Notes: a model not told the origin generated them from the letters alone. Shown: positions 1 to 8,938, numbered from the stretch's first letter. The stretch: DNA of 64,000 nt from Clostridia bacterium (GCA_910574835.1 CAJTDE010000003.1:151019-215018), one strand, 5' to 3'. Made by a program: numbers and translations.

Positions 1-346
1 CTCCGGGCAGGGGTACTTCCGCCCTTTTATACTTGCCCAGCATAGCTCCCAGCAGATAATAAGATGCGCGAATCCGCTTAATGTACTCGTAATCTACGCT
101 GTATCTTCCAATTCCGGAGCTGTTTATTTTCACGGTATGGCAATCTATCCGCTCAACCTGCGCCCCAATCTCCTCCATAGCCTGCAAAAGGACATTGGTA
201 TCCCGCACATTCGGGAGATTCTCCACAACTACCGTTTCATCCGTCATAATCGCCGCCGCAAGAATGGCCAGAGCCGCATTCTTAGCTCCACCAATCTCAA
301 CTTCGCCTACCAATGGGTTTCCGCCTTTTATCACATATTGATCCAT
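1..346 (-). CDS. murA: UDP-N-acetylglucosamine 1-carboxyvinyltransferase, N-terminal part (cut by window edge)
   Basis: Catalyses the first committed step of peptidoglycan synthesis, transfer of enolpyruvate from PEP to UDP-GlcNAc, in the cytoplasm. About 115 N-terminal residues are present. The start MDQYVIKGG is followed by GGAKNAAL, the conserved KNAA signature of the EPSP synthase/MurA fold, and by VENLPNVRDT and RASYYLLG, all typical of MurA. The reading frame is open to the left edge, so the catalytic loop cysteine lies outside. The gene is preceded by a roughly 110-nt leader and a good promoter. The family assignment is secure. Whether this is the MurA1 or MurA2 type cannot be told from this part. 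Confidence 0.93.
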   Translation of the reverse strand, partial: MDQYVIKGGNPLVGEVEIGGAKNAALAILAAAIMTDETVVVENLPNVRDTNVLLQAMEEIGAQVERIDCHTVKINSSGIGRYSVDYEYIKRIRASYYLLGAMLGKYKRAEVPLPG

Positions 347-459
347 TATTGACTGCTCCCAATCTATCTATATTTAACCGAGCAATATATCTATTACAAA
401 AAATACTGTCGTTGGTTTACTTTATTTATTCCCGAAAATGCAGGAAATATCCTCAATAT

Positions 460-487
460 AGTATAGCACAATCTGCCCATTTGTAAA
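460..487 (-). promoter_or_regulatory. Predicted sigma-A promoter of murA
   Basis: Read on the minus strand, TTTACA (482-487) and TATACT (460-465) are 16 nt apart and point at murA, whose start is about 110 nt downstream. Motif match only. Confidence 0.5.
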
Positions 488-516
488 TACCTTATCTTTC
501 GAGAGAGAAAAGAGGC

Positions 517-551
517 AAAAAAGCCTGCAGAATTTTTTCATTCCACAGGCT
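517..551 (-). terminator. Rho-independent terminator after the M23 peptidase gene
   Basis: On the minus strand AGCCTG-TG-GAAT pairs with ATTC-TG-CAGGCT around a 6-nt loop, and a run of T follows (517-522). It lies 60 nt past the stop of the M23 gene and before the murA promoter. Confidence 0.82.
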
Positions 552-609
552 CTTTTACTGAAAATTTTGTTTTTTTATACAACAATTCAGACAGCAGGCT
601 TATTTCTCT

Positions 610-2235
610 TTAATCCAGATAGTTCAGAGGATTTACCTGGCTTCCATTGATGATAATCTCAAAATGCACATGGGGTCCTGTACTTCGTCCCGTATTGCCG
701 CTCAGTCCTATCTTCTCTCCCTGCTTTACGCTCTGTCCCGTCTTCACCAGAATCCTGCTCAGATGGCCGTAGCGTGTCTGCCGTCCGTCCGGATGACGAA
801 GGGTAATGCAGTTTCCATAGCCGCCGAACCAGCCGGCCTGTACCACAGTTCCGCCGCAGGAAGCCATAATGGAGGTTCCAACCGGGCAGGCCCAGTCGAT
901 TCCCTTGTGCTGCCTTCCCCATCTCCATTTGAAGCCGGAGGTAAATCGGCCTCCGGAAAGAGGTTTGATATAAGTGGGCGGCGTCTTTGTCCCCCGCTCA
1001 ATGATCTGCGGCACCGGCTCTACCGTCACCGTCTCCGCAATCATCTCCCGTCCTTCCTCCGTTCCGTTCTTTTTCGTAATCAGAACCGTCACTTCATGAT
1101 GTCCCGGAGCAGCCGCCTGGCGTTCTACGGTCTCCGTTGTAAACCAATCGTCATTGTCTATATACTGCGTCTCCGCAAAGTAGTCCTCCTCATAAGTGGA
1201 TTCCTCCACATATGTCACAGAAAGCTCCGGCTCCGGAACCGTGATAATAATCTCATCTCCGGGATGCAGAGTTGTCGTTTCCTCCAAGCCTTCATTGAGC
1301 GCCAATACCTCTTTTACCAAGAGTCCGTTACTATTTGCTATGACAGAAAGGGTATCTCCTGACTGAACCTCATACACCTGATTCTTTTCCGTATCCTTGG
1401 TCACCATATCAATGGCTTCCTCCGTAGGCGTAATCATATCATTTGACACATAGGCTTCCACAATTTCCACCCGATCTGTGAACTTAACATCCTTTAAGCC
1501 GTCTCCGGTCACTTGGCGGATATCATCCTCCTGATCCGTACCATTGAGAAGCTCTTCCTCTGTTACCGTCATGGTGATTACATTTTCCACCGCCTGGGTA
1601 ACGTCATATTCCCCAACTCCCGCCGTAGCCTTTCCTACCCGTGAAAGACTGTCGCTCATAGCGGGAAGCTTTTCCACAACCTCCTGCTCCTGCTTGGAAA
1701 TCTCTACGGTATAGACGTTCAGCTCTCTGTCCGCGTCAGATACCACATTAATCTGAAATTCATTCTCCGCATCATAGCGGTTCTTGGTGGCGTAAAGGAC
1801 ATCCATTACATCCTGATAGCTGCCGAGCGTCACCGTAAACTCATTAATCTTCATGAGATACGCTTTGTGCTTGGCTGTCGCTACCACCTTCTCAAGCTCC
1901 TGATAAATAGCTTCCGTCAGCGCCTCCGTATCCATAGTGCTTCCGAATACCTTCGGAATCTTTTCCATACTGTATTCCACATCGGCCAGGACCAGACCTT
2001 CCGTCTCTCTGGATATCTTTGCTCTGGCATCCAAGAATGCATCCTCTACCACATCCGGATTCTTTACGGAACCAACCAGGTTTCCCTCCAATGTCACTTC
2101 ATAATAGCTGTCCCCGCTGCCGAAGCCGGCTCCCAAAAGCGGTATCCCTATGAACATGCAGCCGCAGGTGGCCGCCATAGCCTGAATAAATACAAGTTTT
2201 GATTTTTTGCCTAGTATAAGTTTTTTTCTATTCAT
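610..2235 (-). CDS. Secreted/anchored M23 peptidoglycan endopeptidase with LysM and G5-type domains
   Basis: Predicted cell-wall hydrolase. Numbered from MNRKK, a basic N-terminus and hydrophobic segment (about residues 14-40) give membrane insertion or export. A LysM module (VYEVQSGDTL..., about 287-333) binds glycan. A G5-like stretch (about 375-417) is followed by an M23 domain (about 430-541). The zinc ligands are visible as H443 and D447 in HKGID, and H522 and H524 in GPHVHFE, so the enzyme should be active. The frame is open further upstream to a TTG near 2277, 4 nt from the shikimate kinase stop. I prefer the ATG at 2235, which begins a normal positively charged export signal. Length and layout match clostridial peptidoglycan DD-metallopeptidases. 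Confidence 0.88.
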   Translation of the reverse strand: MNRKKLILGKKSKLVFIQAMAATCGCMFIGIPLLGAGFGSGDSYYEVTLEGNLVGSVKNPDVVEDAFLDARAKISRETEGLVLADVEYSMEKIPKVFGSTMDTEALTEAIYQELEKVVATAKHKAYLMKINEFTVTLGSYQDVMDVLYATKNRYDAENEFQINVVSDADRELNVYTVEISKQEQEVVEKLPAMSDSLSRVGKATAGVGEYDVTQAVENVITMTVTEEELLNGTDQEDDIRQVTGDGLKDVKFTDRVEIVEAYVSNDMITPTEEAIDMVTKDTEKNQVYEVQSGDTLSVIANSNGLLVKEVLALNEGLEETTTLHPGDEIIITVPEPELSVTYVEESTYEEDYFAETQYIDNDDWFTTETVERQAAAPGHHEVTVLITKKNGTEEGREMIAETVTVEPVPQIIERGTKTPPTYIKPLSGGRFTSGFKWRWGRQHKGIDWACPVGTSIMASCGGTVVQAGWFGGYGNCITLRHPDGRQTRYGHLSRILVKTGQSVKQGEKIGLSGNTGRSTGPHVHFEIIINGSQVNPLNYLD

Positions 2236-2280
2236 TCGTTTTCCAACACTGCTTTTTCTGTAATAATTTCGTAACAAATT

Positions 2281-2790
2281 CTATTCTATCAGCAAATCAA
2301 GGGCTTGTAAAGTTTTTTCTAATGTTTCTTCTACGGTAAATCCATCCTCCTCCACCGTCACATGGGCATATTTTTCATAAAGCGACCTGCGCTCTTCATA
2401 CAAATCATAAAGCGTCTGACCTTCCCGAAGCACAACGCCCCGCCCGCGGATATCCTGAAGACGCCCTGCAATTGTCTCGTAGGAAAGCTTCAGATATACG
2501 ATTGTCCCGATTTTTCCAAGATGCTCCATCGCGGCTTTGCCGTAGACTACACTGCCGCCCGTGGCTATGACGGCTTCCTTCGGATGTAAGCTCTGATTGA
2601 TCCGCTCCTCAATGCGCAAAAACTCTTCCGTTCCCTCCTCCTCAATAATCTGATGGAGCAGGCGGCCTTCTTTCTTTTGGATCTCCAGATCCGCATCTAC
2701 AAAATCCTTTCCCAGTACTTTCGCTAAAATAACGCCAAGAGTGCTTTTTCCCGCTCCTGGCATTCCAATCAATACAATATTATTCTTCAT
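2281..2790 (-). CDS. aroK: Shikimate kinase
   Basis: Phosphorylates shikimate with ATP in the chorismate/aromatic amino acid pathway. The Walker A motif GMPGAGKS is at residues 9-16. The DADLEI stretch supplies the shikimate-binding Asp pair region, ATGGSVV is the glycine-rich substrate motif and RGRGV lies in the lid region. At 169 aa it is the normal length. Its ATG overlaps the stop of the upstream flavin reductase gene by 4 nt, so the two are co-transcribed although functionally unrelated. No other aro genes are nearby. Confidence 0.92.
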   Translation of the reverse strand: MKNNIVLIGMPGAGKSTLGVILAKVLGKDFVDADLEIQKKEGRLLHQIIEEEGTEEFLRIEERINQSLHPKEAVIATGGSVVYGKAAMEHLGKIGTIVYLKLSYETIAGRLQDIRGRGVVLREGQTLYDLYEERRSLYEKYAHVTVEEDGFTVEETLEKTLQALDLLIE

Positions 2791-3365
2791 TTATTTTTCC
2801 GCTTCTTTCGCACGCTATACCCAAAACTCCCGCATTGCTTTCCCAGGGTAAAATATGCACCATGAGAATATGCTAACAGGCCGGTGTCATTTAACCGGAA
2901 CTTTCCCTTATCATCCAGATAGGATTCGTCCACATCTACCGCAAGCACTTCCGCCAGGAACATATGGTGGCTGCCAAGCTCTTTCACCTCTGTCACCCTG
3001 CATTCGATGTTAACCGGGCTCTCTTGGATCAAGGGCGCCAGATTCAGCTTGCACGCTTTTCCCGGATGCAGCTGAAGCTCGGCAAACTTATCTGCATTGC
3101 GGCCTGATTTTACCCCGCAATAATCTGTTGCATAGGCCAGCGCCTTGGTGGTCAAGTTAATCACAAATTCTCCGGTCTCCCGAATGATATCATAGGAATA
3201 TCGCTCGGGCCGGACAGAGATTGATACCATCGCCGGGTCGGAACAGATTGTTCCCACCCAGGCTAATGTAATAATATTTGGTTTTTCTCCCTCTCTTTTG
3301 CAGCTTACCATAACTGCCGGAAGAGGATAAAGCATATTTCCCGGTTTCCACTGTTGTTTTTTCAT
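2787..3365 (-). CDS. Flavin reductase-like FMN-binding protein
   Basis: 192-aa protein of the flavin reductase-like split-barrel family (FMN-binding). Supporting features are LYPLPAVMVSC near the N-terminus, TICSDPAMVSISVRPERYSYDII (FMN contact strand), ETGEFVINL and CGVKSGRNADKF, a set seen in clostridial flavoredoxin/flavin reductase proteins. Its electron donor and acceptor cannot be inferred. An AAAGGCG ribosome site precedes the ATG. The gene overlaps aroK by 4 nt. Confidence 0.85.
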   Translation of the reverse strand: MKKQQWKPGNMLYPLPAVMVSCKREGEKPNIITLAWVGTICSDPAMVSISVRPERYSYDIIRETGEFVINLTTKALAYATDYCGVKSGRNADKFAELQLHPGKACKLNLAPLIQESPVNIECRVTEVKELGSHHMFLAEVLAVDVDESYLDDKGKFRLNDTGLLAYSHGAYFTLGKQCGSFGYSVRKKRKNK

Positions 3366-3394
3366 GTCAACGCCTTTCTTCCGGTTCCGTAATC

Positions 3395-5044
3395 TTACTG
3401 CTGAATAATACTTACCAGCGCAGGAATCAGCTGCTTCTTTCTGGAAACCAATCCCTTCAGTTCATAGCTGTCAGAGTCCTCCGGCAATTGAAATGCCTCG
3501 CGGACAATACTGTCGGAATTGGGTCCGTAGCAGAGAAGCTCCGTCGTCTCTTTTACAATATTTGTAAGCATAAAGAAGATCATATTCAAGCCGATTTCCT
3601 GATATGCTTCCTCCAGATAGGGCATCAGCTTTTCGCGGATCTCTCCCAGCTCTATCGCATTCATGGAATTGATCTGACCTACTGCGAACTCTACTCCATT
3701 TACGCTGAATCGCTTGAAATCCTGATAAAAGATCTCTTTTGCCGTCCGGGAACCCAGGTTGCTGCCCGCAGAGAACATGTCAATAGCCAGCTCTTCAATC
3801 TCAATCCCCGCTATATCTGCCAACGCCTCGGCGGCAGCCCTGTCCACCGCCGTACAGGTGGGCGAGCGGAACATTAACGTATCGGAGATAATCGCCGAGC
3901 AGAGCAGTCCCGCAATTTTCTTGGGAATCTCCACCCCTCGCTCCTGGTACATCTGATACATAATGGTAGCCGTGCAGCCCAAGGGCTGGTTTCGGAAAAA
4001 GACCGGGGACATGGTTTCCAGAGAACCGATTCTATGATGATCAATAATCTCTAAGATCTCCGCAAACTCAATGCCGTCCACCGCCTGGGATTCCTCGTTG
4101 TGATCCACCAGAATCAGACGCTTCCGCTTCAGATTCAGCAGATTCCGTCTGGAAATCATACCCACATAATTCTCATCTTTATCAATAATGGGAAAATCAC
4201 GATAACGCTTTTGTCCCATAATTTCTTTAATGTCTTCCGTTTTCTCACTGACATTGAAAATCGTAAGATTCTCCGACTTCATAAAGTACTGAATGGGCAT
4301 ACTTTGATTGATCAGCCTTGCCGCCGTAAAGGTATCATGCGGCGTGCTGATAACCACGCAGTTATGCTCCTCCGCCAGCTTACGTATCGTGATAGAGACC
4401 TTAGCCCCTTCACATACGATGATACAGCCCGCATGCATTTCAATGGCGCAGAGCTGAGACTCATACCTGTTTCCCAGAATCACCAAATCTCCCTCTTCAA
4501 TGTAATCCTCCATTAAGTCGGGATTGGCTGCCGCAATCAGAACCTTACCCTTATTGTAATACTCCTCCTCCGAGCCAATAAGCATTTGTCCTTCTAAGGT
4601 TTCCACAATATTCCTGTATTGCGTATTGGCGGTGGAAAGAATCTTGCTGTCATATACATCCATATAAGAGGTGGCAATATCGCCAATGGTAATCAATCCC
4701 TCTATCTTCCGATCCTTTGTAATCGGAAGCGTCACAACACCCAAGCGGCGCATAAGGTTCCACGCCTGCTTTAGAGAAAGATTTCCATGTACGCCCTCCG
4801 TCTTTCGAATCTCTATATCTTTTACCTGCGTCATAACATCCGCCACATATACGGGAGCTTCCGCCTGAAAGAAGTTCAATACATACTGCGTCTCCTGGTT
4901 CAGCTGCCCTGCCCTTGCCGCAATATAACCGCCGCCCTCTGTCTGATTTTTCAAATATGCATAGGCAAGGGCGGAACAAATCGAATCCGTATCCGGATTC
5001 TTGTGTCCGATAATATACACTGGCCTTGTGCTATCCTTTTTCAT
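3395..5044 (-). CDS. ppaC: CBS/DRTGG-containing manganese-dependent inorganic pyrophosphatase
   Basis: Family II pyrophosphatase, hydrolysing cytosolic PPi to phosphate. The DHH-family N-terminal motif GHKNPDTDS (H14, D18, D20) and a downstream DHH in IIDHHRIGS bind the Mn ions. A C-terminal DHHA2-type domain follows (ending ...SRKKQLIPAL). Between the two catalytic halves a long insert holds two CBS motifs and a DRTGG-like region. This gives 549 aa instead of about 310, the architecture of adenine-nucleotide-regulated clostridial PPases. So the enzyme is likely inhibited by AMP/ADP and activated by ATP or diadenosine polyphosphates. Single gene with its own promoter. Confidence 0.9.
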   Translation of the reverse strand: MKKDSTRPVYIIGHKNPDTDSICSALAYAYLKNQTEGGGYIAARAGQLNQETQYVLNFFQAEAPVYVADVMTQVKDIEIRKTEGVHGNLSLKQAWNLMRRLGVVTLPITKDRKIEGLITIGDIATSYMDVYDSKILSTANTQYRNIVETLEGQMLIGSEEEYYNKGKVLIAAANPDLMEDYIEEGDLVILGNRYESQLCAIEMHAGCIIVCEGAKVSITIRKLAEEHNCVVISTPHDTFTAARLINQSMPIQYFMKSENLTIFNVSEKTEDIKEIMGQKRYRDFPIIDKDENYVGMISRRNLLNLKRKRLILVDHNEESQAVDGIEFAEILEIIDHHRIGSLETMSPVFFRNQPLGCTATIMYQMYQERGVEIPKKIAGLLCSAIISDTLMFRSPTCTAVDRAAAEALADIAGIEIEELAIDMFSAGSNLGSRTAKEIFYQDFKRFSVNGVEFAVGQINSMNAIELGEIREKLMPYLEEAYQEIGLNMIFFMLTNIVKETTELLCYGPNSDSIVREAFQLPEDSDSYELKGLVSRKKQLIPALVSIIQQ

Positions 5045-5132
5045 ATCTATCCCTCATCTTTCAAATATCCGGTACGGCAATACGGCTGTTTAAAACCCGT
5101 ACACTGCCGTATGGACATTACATATTTTTTCT

Positions 5133-5161
5133 ATTTTATCATTTCCCCGTAGTCATTACAA
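5133..5161 (-). promoter_or_regulatory. Predicted promoter of the pyrophosphatase gene
   Basis: Minus-strand TTGTAA (5156-5161) and TAAAAT (5133-5138) have a 17-nt spacer. They lie about 90 nt upstream of the pyrophosphatase ATG. Motif match only. Confidence 0.5.
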
Positions 5162-5469
5162 CCACTTTTCCAAAGCCCTTGCTCGCCGCGCTTTATATAA
5201 TTTGCCCTATTATTTCGTCTTGTTATTTATTCTTTTGTACACTTTCACAATAAGTTCATGATTTATTCATACTTTATTCACAATTGGCTGATATACTGAA
5301 TTTACGCTAAAGGAAGGGCTTCCTTCCCATATAAAATAGCTTTCATTACACATATAGATAAATTTTTTCATAATAGCCTCGGTGTACTTTTGTACACCGG
5401 GGCACTCCTCATTTACGGGCAGCCAATAAACAGAACGGCAAAAATATAAAGCTTCAATGGGGAGCCTGA
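5162..5469. other. Intergenic region with a perfect hairpin
   Basis: No credible gene. It holds an inverted repeat at 5376-5403 (cggtgtac/gtacaccg with a 4-nt loop, extended by a few G-C and G-T pairs). It is not followed by a clear T-run on either strand, though it sits where the lepB transcript should end. It could be an atypical terminator. The rest is AT-rich with no recognised motif. Confidence 0.4.
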
Positions 5470-6003
5470 TCACCGCACCAATCCCAGATGCAAAAACACC
5501 CTCCCCACAATCTCATCTTTCGAAACAGCGCCAAACCGCCGTGAATCCTTTGAGTTCTCTCTGTTATCACCCAGCAAAAAATAGGCCCCCTCCGGCACTT
5601 CATAAGGAAGCGCTATCCCGTCCTCCAGCGGCAGCGTCGCCTCCTGCCGCTCTTTGTCAATCGCAATCATTCCTTCTTCATCCAGCGTCACCTTTGATCC
5701 TGTGGAAGCCATAATCCGTTTAATATAAAATACCTCATTTTCCCTTTTGACAATCACAATATCATTCTTCTGATATTCCTGATCCAACCGATAAAACAAC
5801 ACCAATTCCCCGTCTTCTAAAGTCGGAGCCATAGAATGTCCGCTGACAAAAGCAACGCCGATTACATAATGAAATATAATATAAACCGCTGCCACCAGCA
5901 CAGCGGCTTCCAGCAAAAAATGCCTCCATTCTCTCCTGCGCTGAATCCGTTCTAATCTTCCCTCCAGAATTTCCTTCGGACTTTCTTTTACCTCTTTATC
6001 CAT
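5470..6003 (-). CDS. lepB: Signal peptidase I
   Basis: Membrane-bound serine protease that removes signal peptides from exported proteins. After a 27-residue basic cytoplasmic segment there is one transmembrane helix (about 28-52). The catalytic serine S57 is in SGHSMAPT and the general-base lysine K95 in VFYIKRI. The box E motif GDNRENSKDSRRFG is intact. At 177 aa with one N-terminal helix it is the normal Gram-positive SipS type. It is separated by 14 nt from the upstream coiled-coil gene, so probably one transcript. Confidence 0.92.
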   Translation of the reverse strand: MDKEVKESPKEILEGRLERIQRRREWRHFLLEAAVLVAAVYIIFHYVIGVAFVSGHSMAPTLEDGELVLFYRLDQEYQKNDIVIVKRENEVFYIKRIMASTGSKVTLDEEGMIAIDKERQEATLPLEDGIALPYEVPEGAYFLLGDNRENSKDSRRFGAVSKDEIVGRVFLHLGLVR

Positions 6004-6017
6004 ATGCCTGTCTCACT

Positions 6018-6761
6018 TTATTCCTCTACGGCCGAATTAACCTTATCCTTCAATGTGGTAAGGCGCATAACCAGCCTTTCCAGCTCTTCCTCCAGCATCT
6101 TCAGCTGCCTTCTCTGTTCTTCCCGGCCTTCCTCGTATCGAGCTTTCTGTTCCTCCAGCTCTTTTTCAATCCTTGACTTTTCTTCCTCTATCTTTCCGGC
6201 ACAGTTCGCCCTCTCTTCTTCTAATTCCCTGGCATGTTGACTCTTCATTTCTTCTAATGCCTTATCGCACCTGGCCTTTTCTTCCTCCAGCTTCTTCCGG
6301 GATCTCGCCCTTTCTTCTTCAAGCGCTCTTTCATGCAAGGCTTTTTGGGCTTCCAGCTCCTGTACCTGCACAGCCTTTATGGCTTCTAAGCTTGCTTCAT
6401 GCTCGCTCTTTAGCTCTTCCATTTCTTTCAGACATTTTTCTTTATATTCATCCTGTACCTTCTGCAGATGGCTTCGAATCTCAATTACATCCTCCTGCTG
6501 CTGCTTCTTCATCTGCTTTAGCTGTCCTCTTGCCTGATCCCGCATTTGCTGAGCACGGCTTTGATAGAGGCTGTTTAATTGCTGCATCTTTTCCAGCACA
6601 TCCTCCTTCTGATAACCAAACAGCCCCGTCTTTATCTTCATTTTCTGTAAAAATTCATTAATCTCCGGATAGTCCACGGTAACTACTCCCGCCACTGCCT
6701 CCGGCATTTCCAACGGCTCAAATTCGCCTGACTTTTCCTCTATATTGTCTTTTGCTTCCAT
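6018..6761 (-). CDS. Coiled-coil protein of unknown function (DivIVA-like N-terminal motif)
   Basis: A 247-aa protein, almost wholly charged heptad-like coiled coil from about residue 60 to the end (many EEERAR/LEEEKAR repeats). Residues about 45-60 (KTGLFGYQKEDVLEKM) resemble the short GYxxxDV lead-in of DivIVA/GpsB-type proteins, but I do not see enough to call the family. No signal peptide or membrane segment. Start chosen as the ATG at 6761, preceded by AAAGGGGG and AAAGGA. A TTG nine codons upstream is also open. Co-directional with lepB (14-nt gap), so a link to the division site or envelope is possible but is inference. Confidence 0.7.
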   Translation of the reverse strand: MEAKDNIEEKSGEFEPLEMPEAVAGVVTVDYPEINEFLQKMKIKTGLFGYQKEDVLEKMQQLNSLYQSRAQQMRDQARGQLKQMKKQQQEDVIEIRSHLQKVQDEYKEKCLKEMEELKSEHEASLEAIKAVQVQELEAQKALHERALEEERARSRKKLEEEKARCDKALEEMKSQHARELEEERANCAGKIEEEKSRIEKELEEQKARYEEGREEQRRQLKMLEEELERLVMRLTTLKDKVNSAVEE

Positions 6762-6857
6762 TTTCCTTTGTATCCCCCTTTTCGACAAGTATTTTCTACA
6801 TCATAACCTGGAATATATGATTTGACAAGCCTTGCTCCGGCCTCCAAATTCCGCCTC

Positions 6858-6886
6858 TTTACTTTCCGTACAAACTCCGCTATACT
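6858..6886 (+). promoter_or_regulatory. Predicted promoter of the small plus-strand gene
   Basis: TTTACT (6858-6863) and TATACT (6881-6886) with exactly 17 nt between, 36 nt upstream of the 6923 start codon. Supports independent expression of the small gene. Confidence 0.55.
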
Positions 6887-6922
6887 TAAATACATCTTTC
6901 ATTTATAAAAAGGAGTGTCATT

Positions 6923-7204
6923 ATGTTTCGTCTCTGGGCTAAAACCTTTAAAAATAATCATATGCTTCAGGATACTGTCATCTGCGACAGCAGTGCGGAC
7001 ACGCGCACCCACAAGGTTTTTCATGCCCTGGATGAAGTTTGCGGTCAGTTTGATCTTGGCCGGCCCATATGGCTCGACACCAATATCCGTGAATTTCAAA
7101 AACATTCCAAAGCCAGATTTTACAGCGACAGTTTTATTGAACAAATAGACTTTGATTTTTTGGAGATTCAGATGCTGGAAGAGGACGACGAACCAATTAT
7201 GTAA
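6923..7204 (+). CDS. Small conserved-looking acidic protein, function unknown
   Basis: 93-residue cytosolic protein with an AAAAAGGAGTG ribosome site 6-7 nt before the ATG and a good promoter, so very likely expressed. It has no membrane segment. The C-terminus is strongly acidic (IDFDFLEIQMLEEDDE). The sequence DTVICDSSADTRTHKVFHALDEVC suggests a compact alpha/beta fold, but I recognise no family. It is alone on the plus strand between minus-strand operons, and its last 8 nt overlap the 3' end of the convergent TRIC channel gene. Confidence 0.75.
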   Translation: MFRLWAKTFKNNHMLQDTVICDSSADTRTHKVFHALDEVCGQFDLGRPIWLDTNIREFQKHSKARFYSDSFIEQIDFDFLEIQMLEEDDEPIM

Positions 7205-7823
7205 TTCGAGGCAAGTCCCACCGCAGCTTTGCGGCAAGCAGGCGAATCAGCAAAATACAGCAAACCCCGCAGGTCACCGCCAGTTTCCGGGGTGTTTCCA
7301 TATACAGCAGTACATAATAAAGAATCCCCCCGCAGACACAGGCCAGGGCATACACCTGTTTATAGAGCACAAAGGGCACTTCTCCTGCCAGCACATCACG
7401 AAGCATTCCTCCGCCGATTCCTGTCAGAACACCTACAAAGATCACCAAAAATCCGTTATCCGCATATCCCATCCCCAATGCCGTATTCATTCCGCCTATC
7501 GTAAATACTCCTAAGCCCAAGGCGTCCATCACATTCAGCAGGTTATTAAAGGCTTCTTTATACTTTACCGGATCTTTTTTTATAAAGTAAGCCGCCCCAA
7601 ATGTAAAAAGAGAGACCAGGGCTGCTATTCCCACATACCGATAGTCCCGAAACATAATAGGCGGAATGTTGCCAATCAGCACATCACGGAGCGTACCTCC
7701 TCCCAGGGAGGTTATTATCCCCAGGAAGAGAACTCCAAATAAATCATGCTTCTTTTTCACGCCGACCATCGCGCCTGATACGGCAAATGCAATGGTTCCG
7801 ACAATCTCTAATACTTCTATCAT
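7197..7823 (-). CDS. TRIC-type (UPF0126/YicG) membrane cation channel family protein
   Basis: 208-aa integral membrane protein with about seven hydrophobic segments arranged as two repeats. Each repeat carries the family signature: FGVLFLGIITSLGGGTLRDVL in the first and IFVGVLTGIGGGMLRDVLAG in the second. Prokaryotic members form homotrimeric K+/cation channels. The physiological role is poorly known. The ATG at 7823 overlaps the TAA of the aminopeptidase gene (TAATG), so translation is probably coupled. A start nine codons upstream would lie inside the previous gene and is less likely. Confidence 0.88.
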   Translation of the reverse strand: MIEVLEIVGTIAFAVSGAMVGVKKKHDLFGVLFLGIITSLGGGTLRDVLIGNIPPIMFRDYRYVGIAALVSLFTFGAAYFIKKDPVKYKEAFNNLLNVMDALGLGVFTIGGMNTALGMGYADNGFLVIFVGVLTGIGGGMLRDVLAGEVPFVLYKQVYALACVCGGILYYVLLYMETPRKLAVTCGVCCILLIRLLAAKLRWDLPRIT

Positions 7824-8938
7824 TAAACCAAATTCTCCGGATTCAGGCAAGTAAGCTCCGGAATCACAAAGCGGCCGTCCTTTCGTATTAATTTATCATC
7901 AAAATAAATTTCTCCGCCGCCGAAATCTTCTCTTTGAATCATTACCAGATCCCAGTGAACGGCGCTGGAATTGCCGTTGGGTGCATCATCGTAGCAATTC
8001 CCCGGCGTAAAATGAATGGACCCCATAATCTTTTCATCAAACAGGGTATCCTTCATGGGATACAGGATATAGGGGTTGACCCCAATCGCAAACTCGCCTA
8101 CATAGCGGGCGCCTTCATCCGTATCCAGCACTTGATTCAGGCGTTCCGTATGATTGGACACAGCATTTATGATCTTGCCGTCCTTAAACTCCAGGCAGAT
8201 ATCCTCAAAGGTAACTCCCTGATAAAGCGACGGCGTATTGTACGTAATCTTTCCGTTAATGGAATCCTTTACCGGCGCCGTATAGACCTCTCCGTCAGGA
8301 ATGTTCAATTCTCCCGCACATGCAATAGCCGGGATATCCTTAATCGAGAAAGTCAAATCCGTCCCCTTTCCGGTCAAACGAACCTTATCCGTGCGGTTCA
8401 TAAGCTCTACCAAAGGCTCCATAGCCTTTGCCATTTTAGAATAATCCAGATTGCATACCTGGAAGTAAAAATCCTCAAACGCCTCTGTGCTTGTCCCCGA
8501 AAGCTGTGCCATAGACATATTCGGGTAGCGCAGAACCACCCAGCGGGTCTTAGGCACTCGGATATTGTGATGCACGGGCGTGGAATACAGTGTGTCGTAT
8601 AAATGCATCTTTTCGGGCGGAACATCCGAAAGCTCCGAAACATTATCACTTCCCCGGACGCCGATGTAGCAGTTCATCTGCTCCATCTCGCGGCACGCCA
8701 GATCCGCCATGAACTTTAACTGCTCCTCCGTGCAGTTCATAAGCACTTCTCTTTGAAGCTTCGGATTGATATAATGCACGAAGGGGATTCCGCCTGCCTC
8801 ATACACCTCTTTTACAAGCTGCCGTGCCAGATCTTCCGTGGCCATGCCCGTATAGTTGATATAGACCTTATCTCCCTTTCCCACCTTACAGGAATAATTT
8901 ACCAGATTTCTCGCCAATGTTTTAATTCTCTCATCCAC
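7823..8938 (-). CDS. Aminopeptidase, M29 family (thermophilic metalloprotease family)
   Basis: Cytosolic metallo-aminopeptidase removing N-terminal residues from peptides. At 371 aa it has the family length. The C-terminal half carries the M29 signature blocks GEFAIGVNP, MGSIHFTPGNCY and SSAVHWDLV, with the usual metal-binding Glu/His/Asp residues. VRGSDNVSELSDVPPEKMHLY matches the N-terminal domain. The start is GTG with AGGAG about 9 nt upstream. First gene of a two-gene unit with the TRIC channel. Confidence 0.9.
   Translation of the reverse strand: MDERIKTLARNLVNYSCKVGKGDKVYINYTGMATEDLARQLVKEVYEAGGIPFVHYINPKLQREVLMNCTEEQLKFMADLACREMEQMNCYIGVRGSDNVSELSDVPPEKMHLYDTLYSTPVHHNIRVPKTRWVVLRYPNMSMAQLSGTSTEAFEDFYFQVCNLDYSKMAKAMEPLVELMNRTDKVRLTGKGTDLTFSIKDIPAIACAGELNIPDGEVYTAPVKDSINGKITYNTPSLYQGVTFEDICLEFKDGKIINAVSNHTERLNQVLDTDEGARYVGEFAIGVNPYILYPMKDTLFDEKIMGSIHFTPGNCYDDAPNGNSSAVHWDLVMIQREDFGGGEIYFDDKLIRKDGRFVIPELTCLNPENLV

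Noticed and set aside
5376..5403. Perfect hairpin considered as the lepB terminator
   Set aside because: No T-run after the stem on either strand, so I list it only as an intergenic feature.
5267..5473. 68-codon frame in the lepB downstream region
   Set aside because: No ribosome site, odd composition, overlaps the hairpin and the lepB end. Not credible as a gene.
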